NCBI RefSeq assembly: GCF_018742245.1
Contig: NZ_CP036132.1
Span: 2,909,001 to 2,973,000, forward strand
DNA length: 64,000 nucleotides
Origin: Bacillus mycoides
Lineage (GTDB): Bacteria > Bacillota > Bacilli > Bacillales > Bacillaceae_G
Reading direction: 5' to 3'
Positions 38,022-46,417 of this stretch are shown piece after piece; the first letter of the stretch is position 1, and each line of letters opens with the position of its first letter. Below the pieces are notes generated by a model, which was given only the letters and a program-made list of their open reading frames with translations, had not been told where the DNA came from and searched no databases. The position numbers were made by a program, and so were the translations under genes.

Positions 38022-39391
38022 AAAGACTATCAATAAAAATGAGAGTGACCCTGTGGTATACGGGGCTAATTGTAATTATTATGGCGCTCGTGTTAGCTTT
38101 TATTTTAACTTCTTCAGATAAAGTTGTGCTCTTTAATATGAAAAATCAATTGAAGAGCACAGTAAAAGAAAGCATTGAAGATATCGAATATAAGCATAGA
38201 CAGTTAAAGATTGACGATGATTTTGAAAATTTAGAAGATGGAGTAAATATCCTCATTTATAGTAAACAAGGTGAGCTGCTGGCAGGACATAGTCCAACAG
38301 GATTTAATAAAAAGGTATCGCTTAAATCCGATGAAATACAAACCATTAAAGATGGTAATAAAGAATGGATAGTATATGATTTCCTCCATAATGTAGGCGG
38401 CGATGAGCAATTCTGGGTTCGTGGAATAATGACCATGAATCAATTATCATCGACCATGAATACGCTTATTGTGGTAACACTCATCTCATTTCCATTACTT
38501 ATTCTCATTGCGGCAGTGGGTGGATATTTTATTACGCAAAGAGCGTTTCGACCTGTGCAACAAATGAGTGATTCAGCCAGTGAAATTGGTGATGGTAAAG
38601 ACCTTTCGAAGAGAATTAATTTACAAGGTTCATCGAAAGACGAAATGTATCATTTAGCACAAACCTTTGACAAAATGTTTGAGCGATTGGAGACATCATT
38701 CGAAAGTGAAAAACAATTTACATCTGACGCATCTCATGAATTAAGAACACCAACATCTGTTATTATTTCGCAATGCGAATACGCTTTATCGCAGAGGAAT
38801 AATCCGAAAGAAATGGAAGAATCGTTAGAAGTAATTTTAAGGCAATCACGTAAAATGTCCGCGTTAATCTCGCAACTCTTATTATTAGCAAAAGTTGACC
38901 AAGAAAAGCATAATACTTTTCAATTTGAATGTATCAATATGAGTGAATTAACGGAAATCGTTGTAGAAGAGCTTTCATTAATGGTTCAAGAAGCTTCGAT
39001 TAATATAACAACTAATATAGAAGAAGACCTGTTTATTAAAGCAGATCAAACATTGATGATGCGTTTATTAATGAATTTACTAACGAATGCGATTGCTTAT
39101 AGCAAAGCGAACGGCACTGTGAATATGCAACTGTTCCGTGATGAAACCAACATAATAGGTAAAGTCTCCGATAATGGCATAGGCATCAGCGAGCAACATA
39201 TTGCGAAAATATGGGACCGCTTCTATCGAGTTGACGCAGCACGAACATCTTCAAACAATGGAAACACAGGTTTAGGATTGTCGATGGTAAAATGGATTAT
39301 AGAACTACACGGAGGAGAAATTACCGTTGAAAGTGAATTAGGAGAAGCCAGTACTTTTACATTTAAACTACCAATTGAAAAACGAGCATAA
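38018..39391 (+). CDS. Sensor histidine kinase
   Basis: The 457-residue kinase has membrane segments at about 12-32 and 148-172 that flank a 115-residue extracytoplasmic sensor. It continues with a HAMP domain (RPVQQMSDSASEIGDGKDL) and the phospho-acceptor His240 in SHELRTPTS. The ATP-binding domain has N-box (LLMNLLTNAIAYS), G1 (DNGIGIS), F-box (WDRFYRVD) and G2 (GNTGLGLSM). It is translationally coupled to the response regulator. The signal is unknown. A PepSY protein and a lipoprotein coded divergently could be part of the sensing complex. Confidence 0.95.
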   Translation: MKRLSIKMRVTLWYTGLIVIIMALVLAFILTSSDKVVLFNMKNQLKSTVKESIEDIEYKHRQLKIDDDFENLEDGVNILIYSKQGELLAGHSPTGFNKKVSLKSDEIQTIKDGNKEWIVYDFLHNVGGDEQFWVRGIMTMNQLSSTMNTLIVVTLISFPLLILIAAVGGYFITQRAFRPVQQMSDSASEIGDGKDLSKRINLQGSSKDEMYHLAQTFDKMFERLETSFESEKQFTSDASHELRTPTSVIISQCEYALSQRNNPKEMEESLEVILRQSRKMSALISQLLLLAKVDQEKHNTFQFECINMSELTEIVVEELSLMVQEASINITTNIEEDLFIKADQTLMMRLLMNLLTNAIAYSKANGTVNMQLFRDETNIIGKVSDNGIGISEQHIAKIWDRFYRVDAARTSSNNGNTGLGLSMVKWIIELHGGEITVESELGEASTFTFKLPIEKRA

Positions 39392-39468
39392 TGTATGCTC
39401 GTCTGTAGCTTCAGAATAAAGATTGATTAAAAAGCTCTCTTCACTCCTTATTTAAAAGTAATTACAAA

Positions 39469-39504
39469 AACTCCATTTTGAAAAAGAGTGATCAAAATGG
39501 AGTT
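39469..39504. terminator. Bidirectional terminator between the kinase and the DUF1259 gene
   Basis: AACTCCATTTTG pairs with CAAAATGGAGTT. T runs follow on both strands. Confidence 0.8.
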
Positions 39505-39627
39505 ACTCTTTTTAGCTATATATGAGATTTTATAAAACCATCCACTTAAATCTATTTTCCAAATATACCATTCAACACTCTGAAATATTCTAATCAACAT
39601 AATCACTCAATTAACTAAAAAAGTCGG

Positions 39628-40026
39628 TTAATTGCATAACGCTCTTCTAACTTTTCTTGCGAAAGTTAGTGGATCATCAACGTCTTCGATATTAACGTAA
39701 ATCAAATTTGGATTATCACATAACCACTCATTGTGTATAGACGAAACTATTATTCCTTGTTTAATAATTGTAGCAACAAATTCAGTAACTTCCTTTTGCA
39801 AGAGTGCTATCCGGCCTAAGCATAATGCCCGTCCAGTTTTATTATCTCTTGATTCAAATGAGAAGGAAGTTGTTACTCTAAAACGTTTTCCCAAGATCGT
39901 TGCGCGTATTTCATCCCGGTTTATTGTTGCCACGCATTTTCCACCGGCGAATCCTTCTTGGCCGCCGATAATTCTTGCAAACTGTTGACAAATTGATCCC
40001 TCATTAATCGCCATACCTTTAATCAT
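39628..40026 (-). CDS. DUF1259 (LppY/LpqO-like) single-domain protein
   Basis: The 132-residue protein has the DUF1259 motifs CQQFARIIGGQEGFAGGKCV, RAT-LGKRFRV, LCLGRIALLQKEVTEFVATI, QGIIVSSIHNEWL and DPLTFARKVRRAL. Many members have two such domains and a signal peptide; this copy has one and no signal. Start: GGGGG directly precedes the first ATG, so Met5 (40014) is equally possible. The role is unknown. Monocistronic, with a terminator at 39469-39504. Confidence 0.82.
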   Translation of the reverse strand: MIKGMAINEGSICQQFARIIGGQEGFAGGKCVATINRDEIRATILGKRFRVTTSFSFESRDNKTGRALCLGRIALLQKEVTEFVATIIKQGIIVSSIHNEWLCDNPNLIYVNIEDVDDPLTFARKVRRALCN

Positions 40027-40435
40027 CCCCCTTTTACTGTTAGGTTATGAATGAATACATCGGTCTGAAACGGTAATGAATCTATTCTATTACAAAAAAG
40101 ATAATGGCAATCTAACGAAATCTATTAGCTCAATTATTCTTGATCATTTGAATGGTTACCAGAATTTAAATGATCAAGAATTTTTATTTTATGTTTGATG
40201 GGCATCGGAGACTGAAGACAAAACTCGACTATTATATGTTAAGACATTTTTAGAGAGCATAAAAAAGACACCCTAAGGTGCCATCCTCCGACTTGAGAAT
40301 CATATCTATGTATGGAGAAATTTAGAAAAGACAAATACAAAAGAGAAGGTTCTAACTATAATTTATAGAGCTCTTATGCCATTAATTACTTACATGCATA
40401 TTTCCTTATTTACTGAAAGAAGAATCCCCGTTATA
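40027..40435. other. Intergenic region with copy 4 of the dispersed 3'-flank repeat
   Basis: From 40260 to about 40375 it repeats the sequence seen at 34708-34815: the AAAAAAGACACCCTAAGGTG terminator and the TTAGAAAAGACAAATACAAA block. The DUF6241 gene that should precede it is absent, so this is the tail of a deleted copy. A hairpin AATGATCAAGAA-type repeat lies near 40135-40185. No gene. Confidence 0.6.
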
Positions 40436-40597
40436 TTACTTTCTAATCAGTCTCGTTAAAGCCATCCCAAGAAATCCAGCACCCATTCCTATTAGCCATC
40501 CAGTTTGGGTACTTCCTAACATAGATCCCACCCCTCCACCAAGAAACATGCAGCCAACGAATACTAATCCTCCAATTCCCCAGTTCGGCCGTTCCAT
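40436..40597 (-). CDS. Small hydrophobic protein, 53 residues
   Basis: MERPNWGIGGLVFVGCMFLG, then GGVGSMLGSTQTGWLIGMGA, then GFLGMALTRLIRK. Two Gly-rich membrane hairpin segments are separated by a short STQTGW turn, with a basic C-terminus. The AAAGGATG site is 13 bases from the ATG, somewhat far. The composition and clean stop argue for a real gene. Unknown function. It is below the length that most gene calls keep. Confidence 0.6.
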   Translation of the reverse strand: MERPNWGIGGLVFVGCMFLGGGVGSMLGSTQTGWLIGMGAGFLGMALTRLIRK

Positions 40598-40673
40598 AAT
40601 TCAATCACATCCTTTCAATAAAACATATGCTATTAGCTACCTAAACTTTCTTACATAGGATTGTTAATTATTT

Positions 40674-40861
40674 TGCTTAAGTTTAGTACTTTCAGGGAAT
40701 TCAAAAGATGCGGTGATTGAGCCATTTGAATGGATTGTAGAAGGTGAATTTAATTTTTTTATATTATAATAACTTAAGAGTTGTGGAACAAATTCTTCTT
40801 CAACTAACCAGTTAATAGAAGCATGGAGATTTTCCACTATCGGGAGCTCGTCGCTATTAAG
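40674..40861 (-). pseudogene. C-terminal gene remnant cut by an IS231-type end
   Basis: In frame, the minus strand reads DELPIVENLHASINWLVEEE, then FVPQLLSYYNIKKLNSPSTI, then HSNGSITASFEFPESTKLKQ-NN and a stop at 40674. Upstream the frame enters CTCGTCGCTATTAAGCTAAA (plus strand, about 40848-40867), an IS231-type end, and meets a stop. The 5' part of the gene is thus lost. I do not recognise the family. Confidence 0.55.
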
Positions 40862-40954
40862 CTAAAACTTCATTTTTGGGGAAGAATGTATTTCTTTACT
40901 TGGTAGCTGAAATAAAGTGAAACTTTAATCAGCTCGCACTAATCGGGCGTTTAC

Positions 40955-41019
40955 GGGCAGTAAGGCTCCCAACAAACTTCTGTACTCCACCTAAATTTCG
41001 AGGTGAGAGTTTACTGCCC
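40955..41019. repeat. Long nested hairpin, likely dispersed repeat
   Basis: GGGCAGTAA (40955-40963) pairs with TTACTGCCC (41011-41019), enclosing CTCCACCT paired with AGGTGAGAG. The adjoining bases (AGTGAAACTTTAATCAGCTC) are reminiscent of sequence I have seen repeated between B. cereus group genes; assignment to a named bcr family is not possible here. Confidence 0.45.
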
Positions 41020-41051
41020 ACAAATAGCAAGAAGCTAAATATATAGTAAAA

Positions 41052-41077
41052 CCCCAGAAATCCAAAGATCTCTGGGG
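41052..41077 (-). terminator. Terminator of the 70-residue membrane protein gene
   Basis: CCCCAGA pairs with TCTGGGG. TTTTACT follows on the minus strand. Confidence 0.75.
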
Positions 41078-41082
41078 CTTCA

Positions 41083-41298
41083 TTATATATTTAGCTCTTT
41101 TTGCTTTTTATTTTGTTTATATCTATAGAGCAATTTTCGACTTATGAGAGAAATCAGTAATAAAATCAGTACTAGTACGAAAAGTTGCATATATGATAAA
41201 TTAAAATATTTAGCACCTGTAACAAGTAAAAGTGTAGAAATCGTACCTTTTACAATGAAAAAAATAATAATCCATAATCCGCCTTTTTTCCAGTTCAT
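41083..41298 (-). CDS. Small membrane protein, 71 residues
   Basis: The start at 41298 (MNWKKGGLW) has GGAAAGGG ten bases upstream; a longer in-frame start has no site. Two membrane segments (about 7-29 and 35-54) and a strongly basic tail (RKLLYRYKQNKKQK) are visible. No family recognised. Confidence 0.55.
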   Translation of the reverse strand: MNWKKGGLWIIIFFIVKGTISTLLLVTGAKYFNLSYMQLFVLVLILLLISLISRKLLYRYKQNKKQKELNI

Positions 41299-41560
41299 TT
41301 TTATTTTACCCTTTCCTACGTTTAAATTCTTGAAAAATTTAGTGATGGTTCTTGAATGTGACACCTTAATAGAAATCTATTATATTAATAAAAAAATAGA
41401 CTTTTTCACAAAAATCATGTCCAATTACATGTGACGACTTCATAATAAATGAAAATGATATTCAGTGTCAATTTTATTGACTATTTGAATACCTATTTTT
41501 CATCTCAATCTCTTTCCGCTTTGTTTCTTCTGGTAATGAATTCTTATCTTCAAACGAAAA

Positions 41561-41605
41561 ACACCTCTATTGAATTCGCATACTTAGTATGCGAATTCAG
41601 GAGGT
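41561..41605 (-). terminator. Terminator of the L,D-transpeptidase gene
   Basis: CACCTC-TGAATTCGCATAC pairs with GTATGCGAATTCA-GAGGTG. TTTTTC follows on the minus strand. The stem of 19 pairs is unusually long. Confidence 0.85.
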
Positions 41606-41697
41606 GCTTTTTCATGTACCACTATTCAGGTTCACTTCAATCATGATTCCCTGCTTTTTTTATTAATTTAAGTTCTTGATACATGCATTTCTATTTT

Positions 41698-43143
41698 CTA
41701 GTACACGATAACTGGATCATAAGTGTTCAAACTATCATACACAGTTTTTGCAACATTAGGAAGAAGATTAACACACCCGCCTGATCCCCCTGTTAAATAA
41801 GCATTATTTGCCCAGTCTTTTCGCCAACCTGCATCATGGAATCCTTGACCACTATTTGTGAATGGAACCCAGTAATCTACTTTAACTGCATAATCAGCTT
41901 TACCTACTGCGCTACCTTTCAGCGTGTACGGTGTTCGTTTATATAGAACGTACCACACACCTGGTGATGTATCTTCACTCGTGCTATGTTTACCAGTTAC
42001 TACATTTGTTGTAACTACTAAATTTCCATCTTTGTAAATCCAAATTTGTTGCTCTGCAATTGAAACTTCCGCATACGTGTCTCCGATGCCATTATTCGAA
42101 GTTGTTTTATAACCGATACCTTCCTTCTCCCAACCATTTCCGTGAATATTAGAAGCAGATAGCGATTTTTCACCCTTTTCAAAGGCTTGTTGAACTTGTT
42201 TTGTTTCTTTTTCAACATCTAGTGCCCAGCCATAGCCTTGCCCTTTTACTGATATGACCGAACCAGAATGAGTTTTAAATGCGAAATCTTTATTTAACGT
42301 TGATTTAGCATTATTAATTTCAGCGATCTTATTCTTAATGTCGCTCGCATCGATTGTAACTTTCATATCCTTTGACATAGAGGCATTTTGAATTAAATCT
42401 TTCGCTTTTAAAGGATAAACTTCATTCTGCACTTTATACTCAACGGACTGTTGAAGAAGATTTTGTAGTGCTTCCTCCTCTTTTTTGACAATCGGATCGT
42501 CTTCTTTAATAGGCTTTATGTATGTAGACTTCAGATGAATTTCACTTTTATACTTCTGCTTGTCGTAATCTTTCAGTAGACTAGTAACGTCATACTGTTT
42601 TCCATCAACGCTCTTCGAAATAACAACTTTTCCTTGTTCAAGCTTCGCCATAGCATCTTGAGGCGCTTTTAATTTTTCATTCATAGAGATGAGCTTTTCT
42701 TCTACAAGTTTTTTCATCGTTTCACTACGATACTGATCCGCCTCGTCCGGTAGCAATGAATAATTTTTTTCCTTTGAAGAAGGGAAAAATGTCCACTGGC
42801 TTTTTAATAGTTTCTTAATTTGAGGCAAATCTTTTTCCGTAAGTTCCGTTTTTGTATCTTTTTCATCTAAAATTTGTTGTTGATCGACATAGACTTTGTT
42901 TGCTAATCCAGATGTTTTTAATTTCTGTATTGCCTGATCAGCGCTCAAACCACCGACTTTTGTATCGTTAATCGTAACATTCGAATTGAAGTGAGTTGCC
43001 TGATAATAACTCACTCCCCCAATGAGAAGTACAACTATACCAATACCCGCTGCGATAAACTTCCAATTTGTAAAACGTTTGCTTGATCTTACTCGTTTTC
43101 TATCAACTTCTTCAACTGATTCATTTACTGTATTGTTGTTCAT
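41698..43143 (-). CDS. L,D-transpeptidase with PG-binding_4 domain (YkuD family)
   Basis: The start at 43143 follows GGGGGAAAG. The 481-residue protein has one N-terminal membrane anchor (about 28-48), a long region with two VanW-type peptidoglycan-binding (PG_binding_4) units (about 60-310), and a C-terminal YkuD domain. Its catalytic motif is HDAGW...GGSGGCVNL with Cys nucleophile. Such enzymes form 3-3 cross-links or modify peptidoglycan at the outer membrane face. The variant S-G-G-C instead of S-H-G-C is common in this subfamily. Monocistronic with a strong terminator. Confidence 0.92.
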   Translation of the reverse strand: MNNNTVNESVEEVDRKRVRSSKRFTNWKFIAAGIGIVVLLIGGVSYYQATHFNSNVTINDTKVGGLSADQAIQKLKTSGLANKVYVDQQQILDEKDTKTELTEKDLPQIKKLLKSQWTFFPSSKEKNYSLLPDEADQYRSETMKKLVEEKLISMNEKLKAPQDAMAKLEQGKVVISKSVDGKQYDVTSLLKDYDKQKYKSEIHLKSTYIKPIKEDDPIVKKEEEALQNLLQQSVEYKVQNEVYPLKAKDLIQNASMSKDMKVTIDASDIKNKIAEINNAKSTLNKDFAFKTHSGSVISVKGQGYGWALDVEKETKQVQQAFEKGEKSLSASNIHGNGWEKEGIGYKTTSNNGIGDTYAEVSIAEQQIWIYKDGNLVVTTNVVTGKHSTSEDTSPGVWYVLYKRTPYTLKGSAVGKADYAVKVDYWVPFTNSGQGFHDAGWRKDWANNAYLTGGSGGCVNLLPNVAKTVYDSLNTYDPVIVY

Positions 43144-43358
43144 TAATCTTTCCCCCGTATACATTAACGTCAATCGATTTTAAACCAAAACCATTGACTA
43201 GTGTACCTTATTTTTCCTGAAATTTCATTATTTTTAACTAGATTTTATCGCAATTAATTGATTTAATTTAGATTTCTTAATAGAACGACACATTGAATAG
43301 TCCCTTACACGTAGTAAATCATTACAATAAACACCAAAAAGTTAAGTACCTTATACTT

Positions 43359-43781
43359 TTATTCAGCTAACTTCTCTCCCGTAACAATCCAAAACAAAGT
43401 GGCTGCATTTTTTCCTTCTAATTGAGCATACCGATTATCCCCCGCCATTACTTCTACTTTATCTTTATTAGGACTTATCCAAATTTGATACAACACAGCT
43501 TTCGCCTCTATTTTCGGATTTTTAAATTGAAAAACAAAGTGATAATCAGCTGAACGAGACATTTCCACTTTTTTATTTTCAAAATGAATTTCATTTAATA
43601 TTTTCTTTACTTGCAACACCTGATTATTGTCTGTCACTATCTTAAGATCTTCATATTTATCATCACCAACACGTTTTTGCACTTCGATTCTTTGATCTTC
43701 ATTTCCTAGTATATTTGAACAGCCTGTTACTATGAATATACAAATAGCAATAAACACTAAAGTCAATTTTCTAATTCGCAT
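43359..43781 (-). CDS. Small lipoprotein, 140 residues
   Basis: The start at 43781 (MRIRKLTLVFIAICIFIVTGC) follows GAGAGGGAC; the signal peptide with lipobox VTGC makes this the only sensible start. The mature part is a compact domain: VLQVKKILNEIHF, then SADYHFVFQF and LYQIWISPNKDKVEVM. The alternation of strands resembles small Bacillus lipoproteins of unknown function such as the YhfM type. It is divergent from the small membrane protein at 43885. Confidence 0.75.
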   Translation of the reverse strand: MRIRKLTLVFIAICIFIVTGCSNILGNEDQRIEVQKRVGDDKYEDLKIVTDNNQVLQVKKILNEIHFENKKVEMSRSADYHFVFQFKNPKIEAKAVLYQIWISPNKDKVEVMAGDNRYAQLEGKNAATLFWIVTGEKLAE

Positions 43782-43884
43782 ATTAGTCCCTCTCTTTTTA
43801 ATAAAAAGCATCCCTAATTGTAAAATAAAGGTAAATAACTTGCAATTAGACATATAAACACTAATAAGGAAGGAGTGCCCTTCG

Positions 43885-44175
43885 ATGCAACTAAAAACAT
43901 ACACTTGGAAAAGTTATACGTTTCTTATTGTAAGTATATTCGTTACTATTAATCTATTTCTCTTCTCACCTATTTTAGACAGAGTTGGTGTAGAATATGC
44001 GGTTCCTTTCGCATACTTCATATTAGCTTCCGCTGTTATAACAATTATATTAGCAGTTATCTCTTTTTGTAGTCGTACCGAAAAGAAAATTTTATCTATT
44101 ATCAGTTTAACCTTTACATTATTTAATACAGCAATTATTTTATTTTTCCTTTGGTTCGGTTATCATTTCACGTAA
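43885..44175 (+). CDS. Small membrane protein, 96 residues
   Basis: AAGGAAGGAG precedes the ATG. Three hydrophobic segments (about 10-28, 38-60, 70-92) form a compact membrane protein with little loop sequence, opening MQLKTYTWKSYTFLIV. No family recognised. It ends in a perfect 16-bp hairpin terminator, which supports real transcription. Confidence 0.6.
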   Translation: MQLKTYTWKSYTFLIVSIFVTINLFLFSPILDRVGVEYAVPFAYFILASAVITIILAVISFCSRTEKKILSIISLTFTLFNTAIILFFLWFGYHFT

Positions 44176-44187
44176 AATAAAAATTAA

Positions 44188-44225
44188 GCGAAGTAAGGGA
44201 AGCCATTTAGCTTCCCTTACTTCGC
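44188..44225 (+). terminator. Perfect 16-bp terminator hairpin
   Basis: GCGAAGTAAGGGAAGC (44188-44203) pairs with its complement at 44210-44225. A T-containing tract follows. Confidence 0.8.
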
Positions 44226-44308
44226 CTTTAAAGAATAATGAGTAAGCGTGAATAGCTTACTCATCCGGCTTATTAAGTAACAGTTCACTATTTTTTACAC
44301 AATTTTAA

Positions 44309-44938
44309 TTATAGTGTTTTTTGACATTTGATCATTATAAATTTAAATGGAGGTTTACTCTCCATATTCTTATGTGGCTCCACAATTTCTGTAGTTTCCA
44401 TCAGTCCATATTTTCCAAAGTCTTCTTTTACCGAGTCAACATCATAAAAGTACATTTTGACCCCTTCCATTATCTCGAAGTAATCTTTACCTAGTTGTTT
44501 ACCCTTCCCAAACATTGGGGCATCTTTAGAAATAGTAGTAAAAATCATATATCCGTTTGGTTTTAGCTGACTATAACAATCTTTAATAAACTTCTCTCTC
44601 TCATCCTTATTTAATAAATGAATAAGTGCATAACAAAATATACCATCATACAGTTTATTATCAAAAGGCATATTCGTTACTGAACCATGGAAGAAATCAG
44701 CATTGAGTTCATTTTGCCTTGCCAATTCAATCGCTGTTTTTGAAATTTCAATACCTGTTACGTTTATTCCGTTATCAATAAAAACCTTTGCATTTCTTCC
44801 ATATCCAATACCAGGAATCAATATATCCTTCACTTTCTTTTCAAGGAAAAAGTCCTTCGCTAAAATTGCGGAGTCTGAAGGTTCAAATCCCCACATCATT
44901 TGATTTTCTATAAAACTTGCTTCCCAAAATTCTGTCAT
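44309..44938 (-). CDS. Class I SAM-dependent methyltransferase
   Basis: The 209-residue protein has motif I as ILIPGIGYGRNAKVF, motif II as VTGIEISKTAIELAR, a post-II HGSVTNMPFDN, motif IV YDGIFCYALIHLL, and LKPNGYMIFTTIS. It belongs to the TehB/thiopurine-like methyltransferase group with opening FWEASFIENQMMWGFEPS, which is close to the TPMT start. AAGGAGATTG precedes the ATG. The substrate could be a small electrophile or metalloid. Confidence 0.85.
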   Translation of the reverse strand: MTEFWEASFIENQMMWGFEPSDSAILAKDFFLEKKVKDILIPGIGYGRNAKVFIDNGINVTGIEISKTAIELARQNELNADFFHGSVTNMPFDNKLYDGIFCYALIHLLNKDEREKFIKDCYSQLKPNGYMIFTTISKDAPMFGKGKQLGKDYFEIMEGVKMYFYDVDSVKEDFGKYGLMETTEIVEPHKNMESKPPFKFIMIKCQKTL

Positions 44939-45039
44939 ACATCAATCTCCTTTATATATCTCTCGTTATTTACCATTGAATGTTGAAAAATCATCGCATA
45001 TTCACGAAATTGTATCAAATTTCAACATTAATTCAAAAC

Positions 45040-45067
45040 AAAAAGCATTGGATACCCAATGCTTTTT
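45040..45067 (-). terminator. Terminator of dcyD
   Basis: AAAAAGCATTGG pairs with CCAATGCTTTTT, loop ATAC. Confidence 0.9.
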
Positions 45068-45072
45068 CACAC

Positions 45073-46068
45073 TTACGCAAACAGAGATGTATTCGCATAT
45101 AAAGCTGGCGAGCCACCTGAATGTACGAATAAAATGTTGTCTTCTTTATTAAATTTACCTTTTCTAATTAAGTCGATTAGTCCCGCTACTGCTTTACCTG
45201 TATAAACTGGGTCAAGTAAAATACCTTCAGTTTTCGCAAGTAACTGTACTGCTTCAACCATTTCTGGTGTTGGTAAAGCGTATCCTGGTCCTACATATTC
45301 ATCAAAACATGTAACTGCTTCGCGTGAAATAGAGTTTGGGATACCAACGTGAGCTGAAGTTTCATCTACAAGTTTTGCTACTTTCTCTTCTTGCTCCGCT
45401 TTTCCTCTACTTACATTTATTCCGATTACAGGAATTTTGCTTTGTGTTCCGGAAAAACCAGTAATTAAACCAGCATGCATACCAGCGCTACCACTTACAC
45501 AAACAACTGAACTGAAATCAATTCCTTGTTCAAATGATTGAGCCATAATTTCTTGCGCACAAGCAATATATCCCATTGCTCCAGTAGGGTTCGATCCACC
45601 AACTGGAATGACATATGGTTTATTTCCTTTTTCACTTACTTCTTTCGCTACTTTATGCATCTCTTCCATAAGGTCTGTTCCATTTGGCACAACAATTACG
45701 TTTTCAGCGCCTAATAAATGATATAAGAAGTAGTTTCCATTAAAGTCTGGCTTTTCTTCTGGCTCAAGCCCTTCTTCTAACACAAGAATACATTTCATTT
45801 TTTCTTTTACCGCAGCTGCAAGTGTTAGACGGCAATGGTTTGACTGAATACCACCAGCTGTAATTAACGTATCTGCACCTTTTGCCTGTGCATCCGCAAC
45901 TAGAAACTCTAACTTTCTCGTCTTATTACCGCCAGCTGTTAAACCAAGTAAATCATCTCGTTTAAAATAAATAGTTGGCCCACCAAGTGCTTCAGAAAAA
46001 TTGTTTAACTTTTCAATTGGTGTATATGATTCTGTATATTTTTTTCTCGGGAATTTAGCTAAATTCAT
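45073..46068 (-). CDS. dcyD: D-cysteine desulfhydrase (PLP-dependent)
   Basis: The start at 46068 follows AAGGAG. The 331-residue protein is a fold-type II PLP enzyme: Schiff-base Lys in GGNKTRKLEF, substrate loop GGIQSNHCRLT, PLP phosphate loop PVGGSNPTGAMGY, and the ending LLDPVYTGKAVAG and FVHSGGSPALY. This matches D-cysteine desulfhydrase, which yields pyruvate, sulfide and ammonia; the related ACC deaminase differs in the active-site Ser/Tyr set. Monocistronic. No riboswitch is visible upstream. Confidence 0.92.
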   Translation of the reverse strand: MNLAKFPRKKYTESYTPIEKLNNFSEALGGPTIYFKRDDLLGLTAGGNKTRKLEFLVADAQAKGADTLITAGGIQSNHCRLTLAAAVKEKMKCILVLEEGLEPEEKPDFNGNYFLYHLLGAENVIVVPNGTDLMEEMHKVAKEVSEKGNKPYVIPVGGSNPTGAMGYIACAQEIMAQSFEQGIDFSSVVCVSGSAGMHAGLITGFSGTQSKIPVIGINVSRGKAEQEEKVAKLVDETSAHVGIPNSISREAVTCFDEYVGPGYALPTPEMVEAVQLLAKTEGILLDPVYTGKAVAGLIDLIRKGKFNKEDNILFVHSGGSPALYANTSLFA

Positions 46069-46171
46069 CAAAAACGCTCCTTTTATACTCTTTCACAGTA
46101 AATGTAACCATACTATTATTACATGGAAAAATGATGAAGTCACCTTTCTGGATTAAAAATGTATTGAAATT

Positions 46172-46343
46172 CGGTAAATGAAATTTATATCAATGTTTTT
46201 TAACTCCAGTACGGTAAATGAAATTATACGAACGATTTTCTTAATATATCGTTCATTACTTGCAATATATCAACGATTTTTCAAATATATCGATCGTAAC
46301 TTGAAATATATCAACGATTTTCTTAATATATCGATTTACCGAC
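46172..46343. repeat. 41-bp tandem repeats with flanking 40-bp-spaced motif
   Basis: Unit 1 (46233-46273), unit 2 (46274-46314) and a partial third (46315-46343) share CGATTTT...AATATATCG and ACTTG-AATATATCAA with exact 41-bp period. Upstream CGGTAAATGAAATT occurs at 46172 and 46212, forty bases apart. The array ends with the inverse ATTTACCG. Confidence 0.8.
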
Positions 46344-46383
46344 AAAAAATCACAAACAGAAATACTTTCTCATCAATCAAAAA

Positions 46384-46411
46384 AGAGCCCACTCTTCTTG
46401 AGATGGGCTCT
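46384..46411 (-). terminator. Terminator of the metallophosphoesterase gene
   Basis: AGAGCCCA pairs with TGGGCTCT. TTTTTTG follows on the minus strand. Confidence 0.88.
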
Positions 46412-46417
46412 CTCCAA

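Noticed and set aside
41449..41646. 65-codon plus-strand frame
   Set aside because: It runs through the long terminator hairpin of the L,D-transpeptidase gene and has no ribosome site.
46172..46343. CRISPR-like array
   Set aside because: The units are true tandem repeats without unique spacers, and no cas gene is present.
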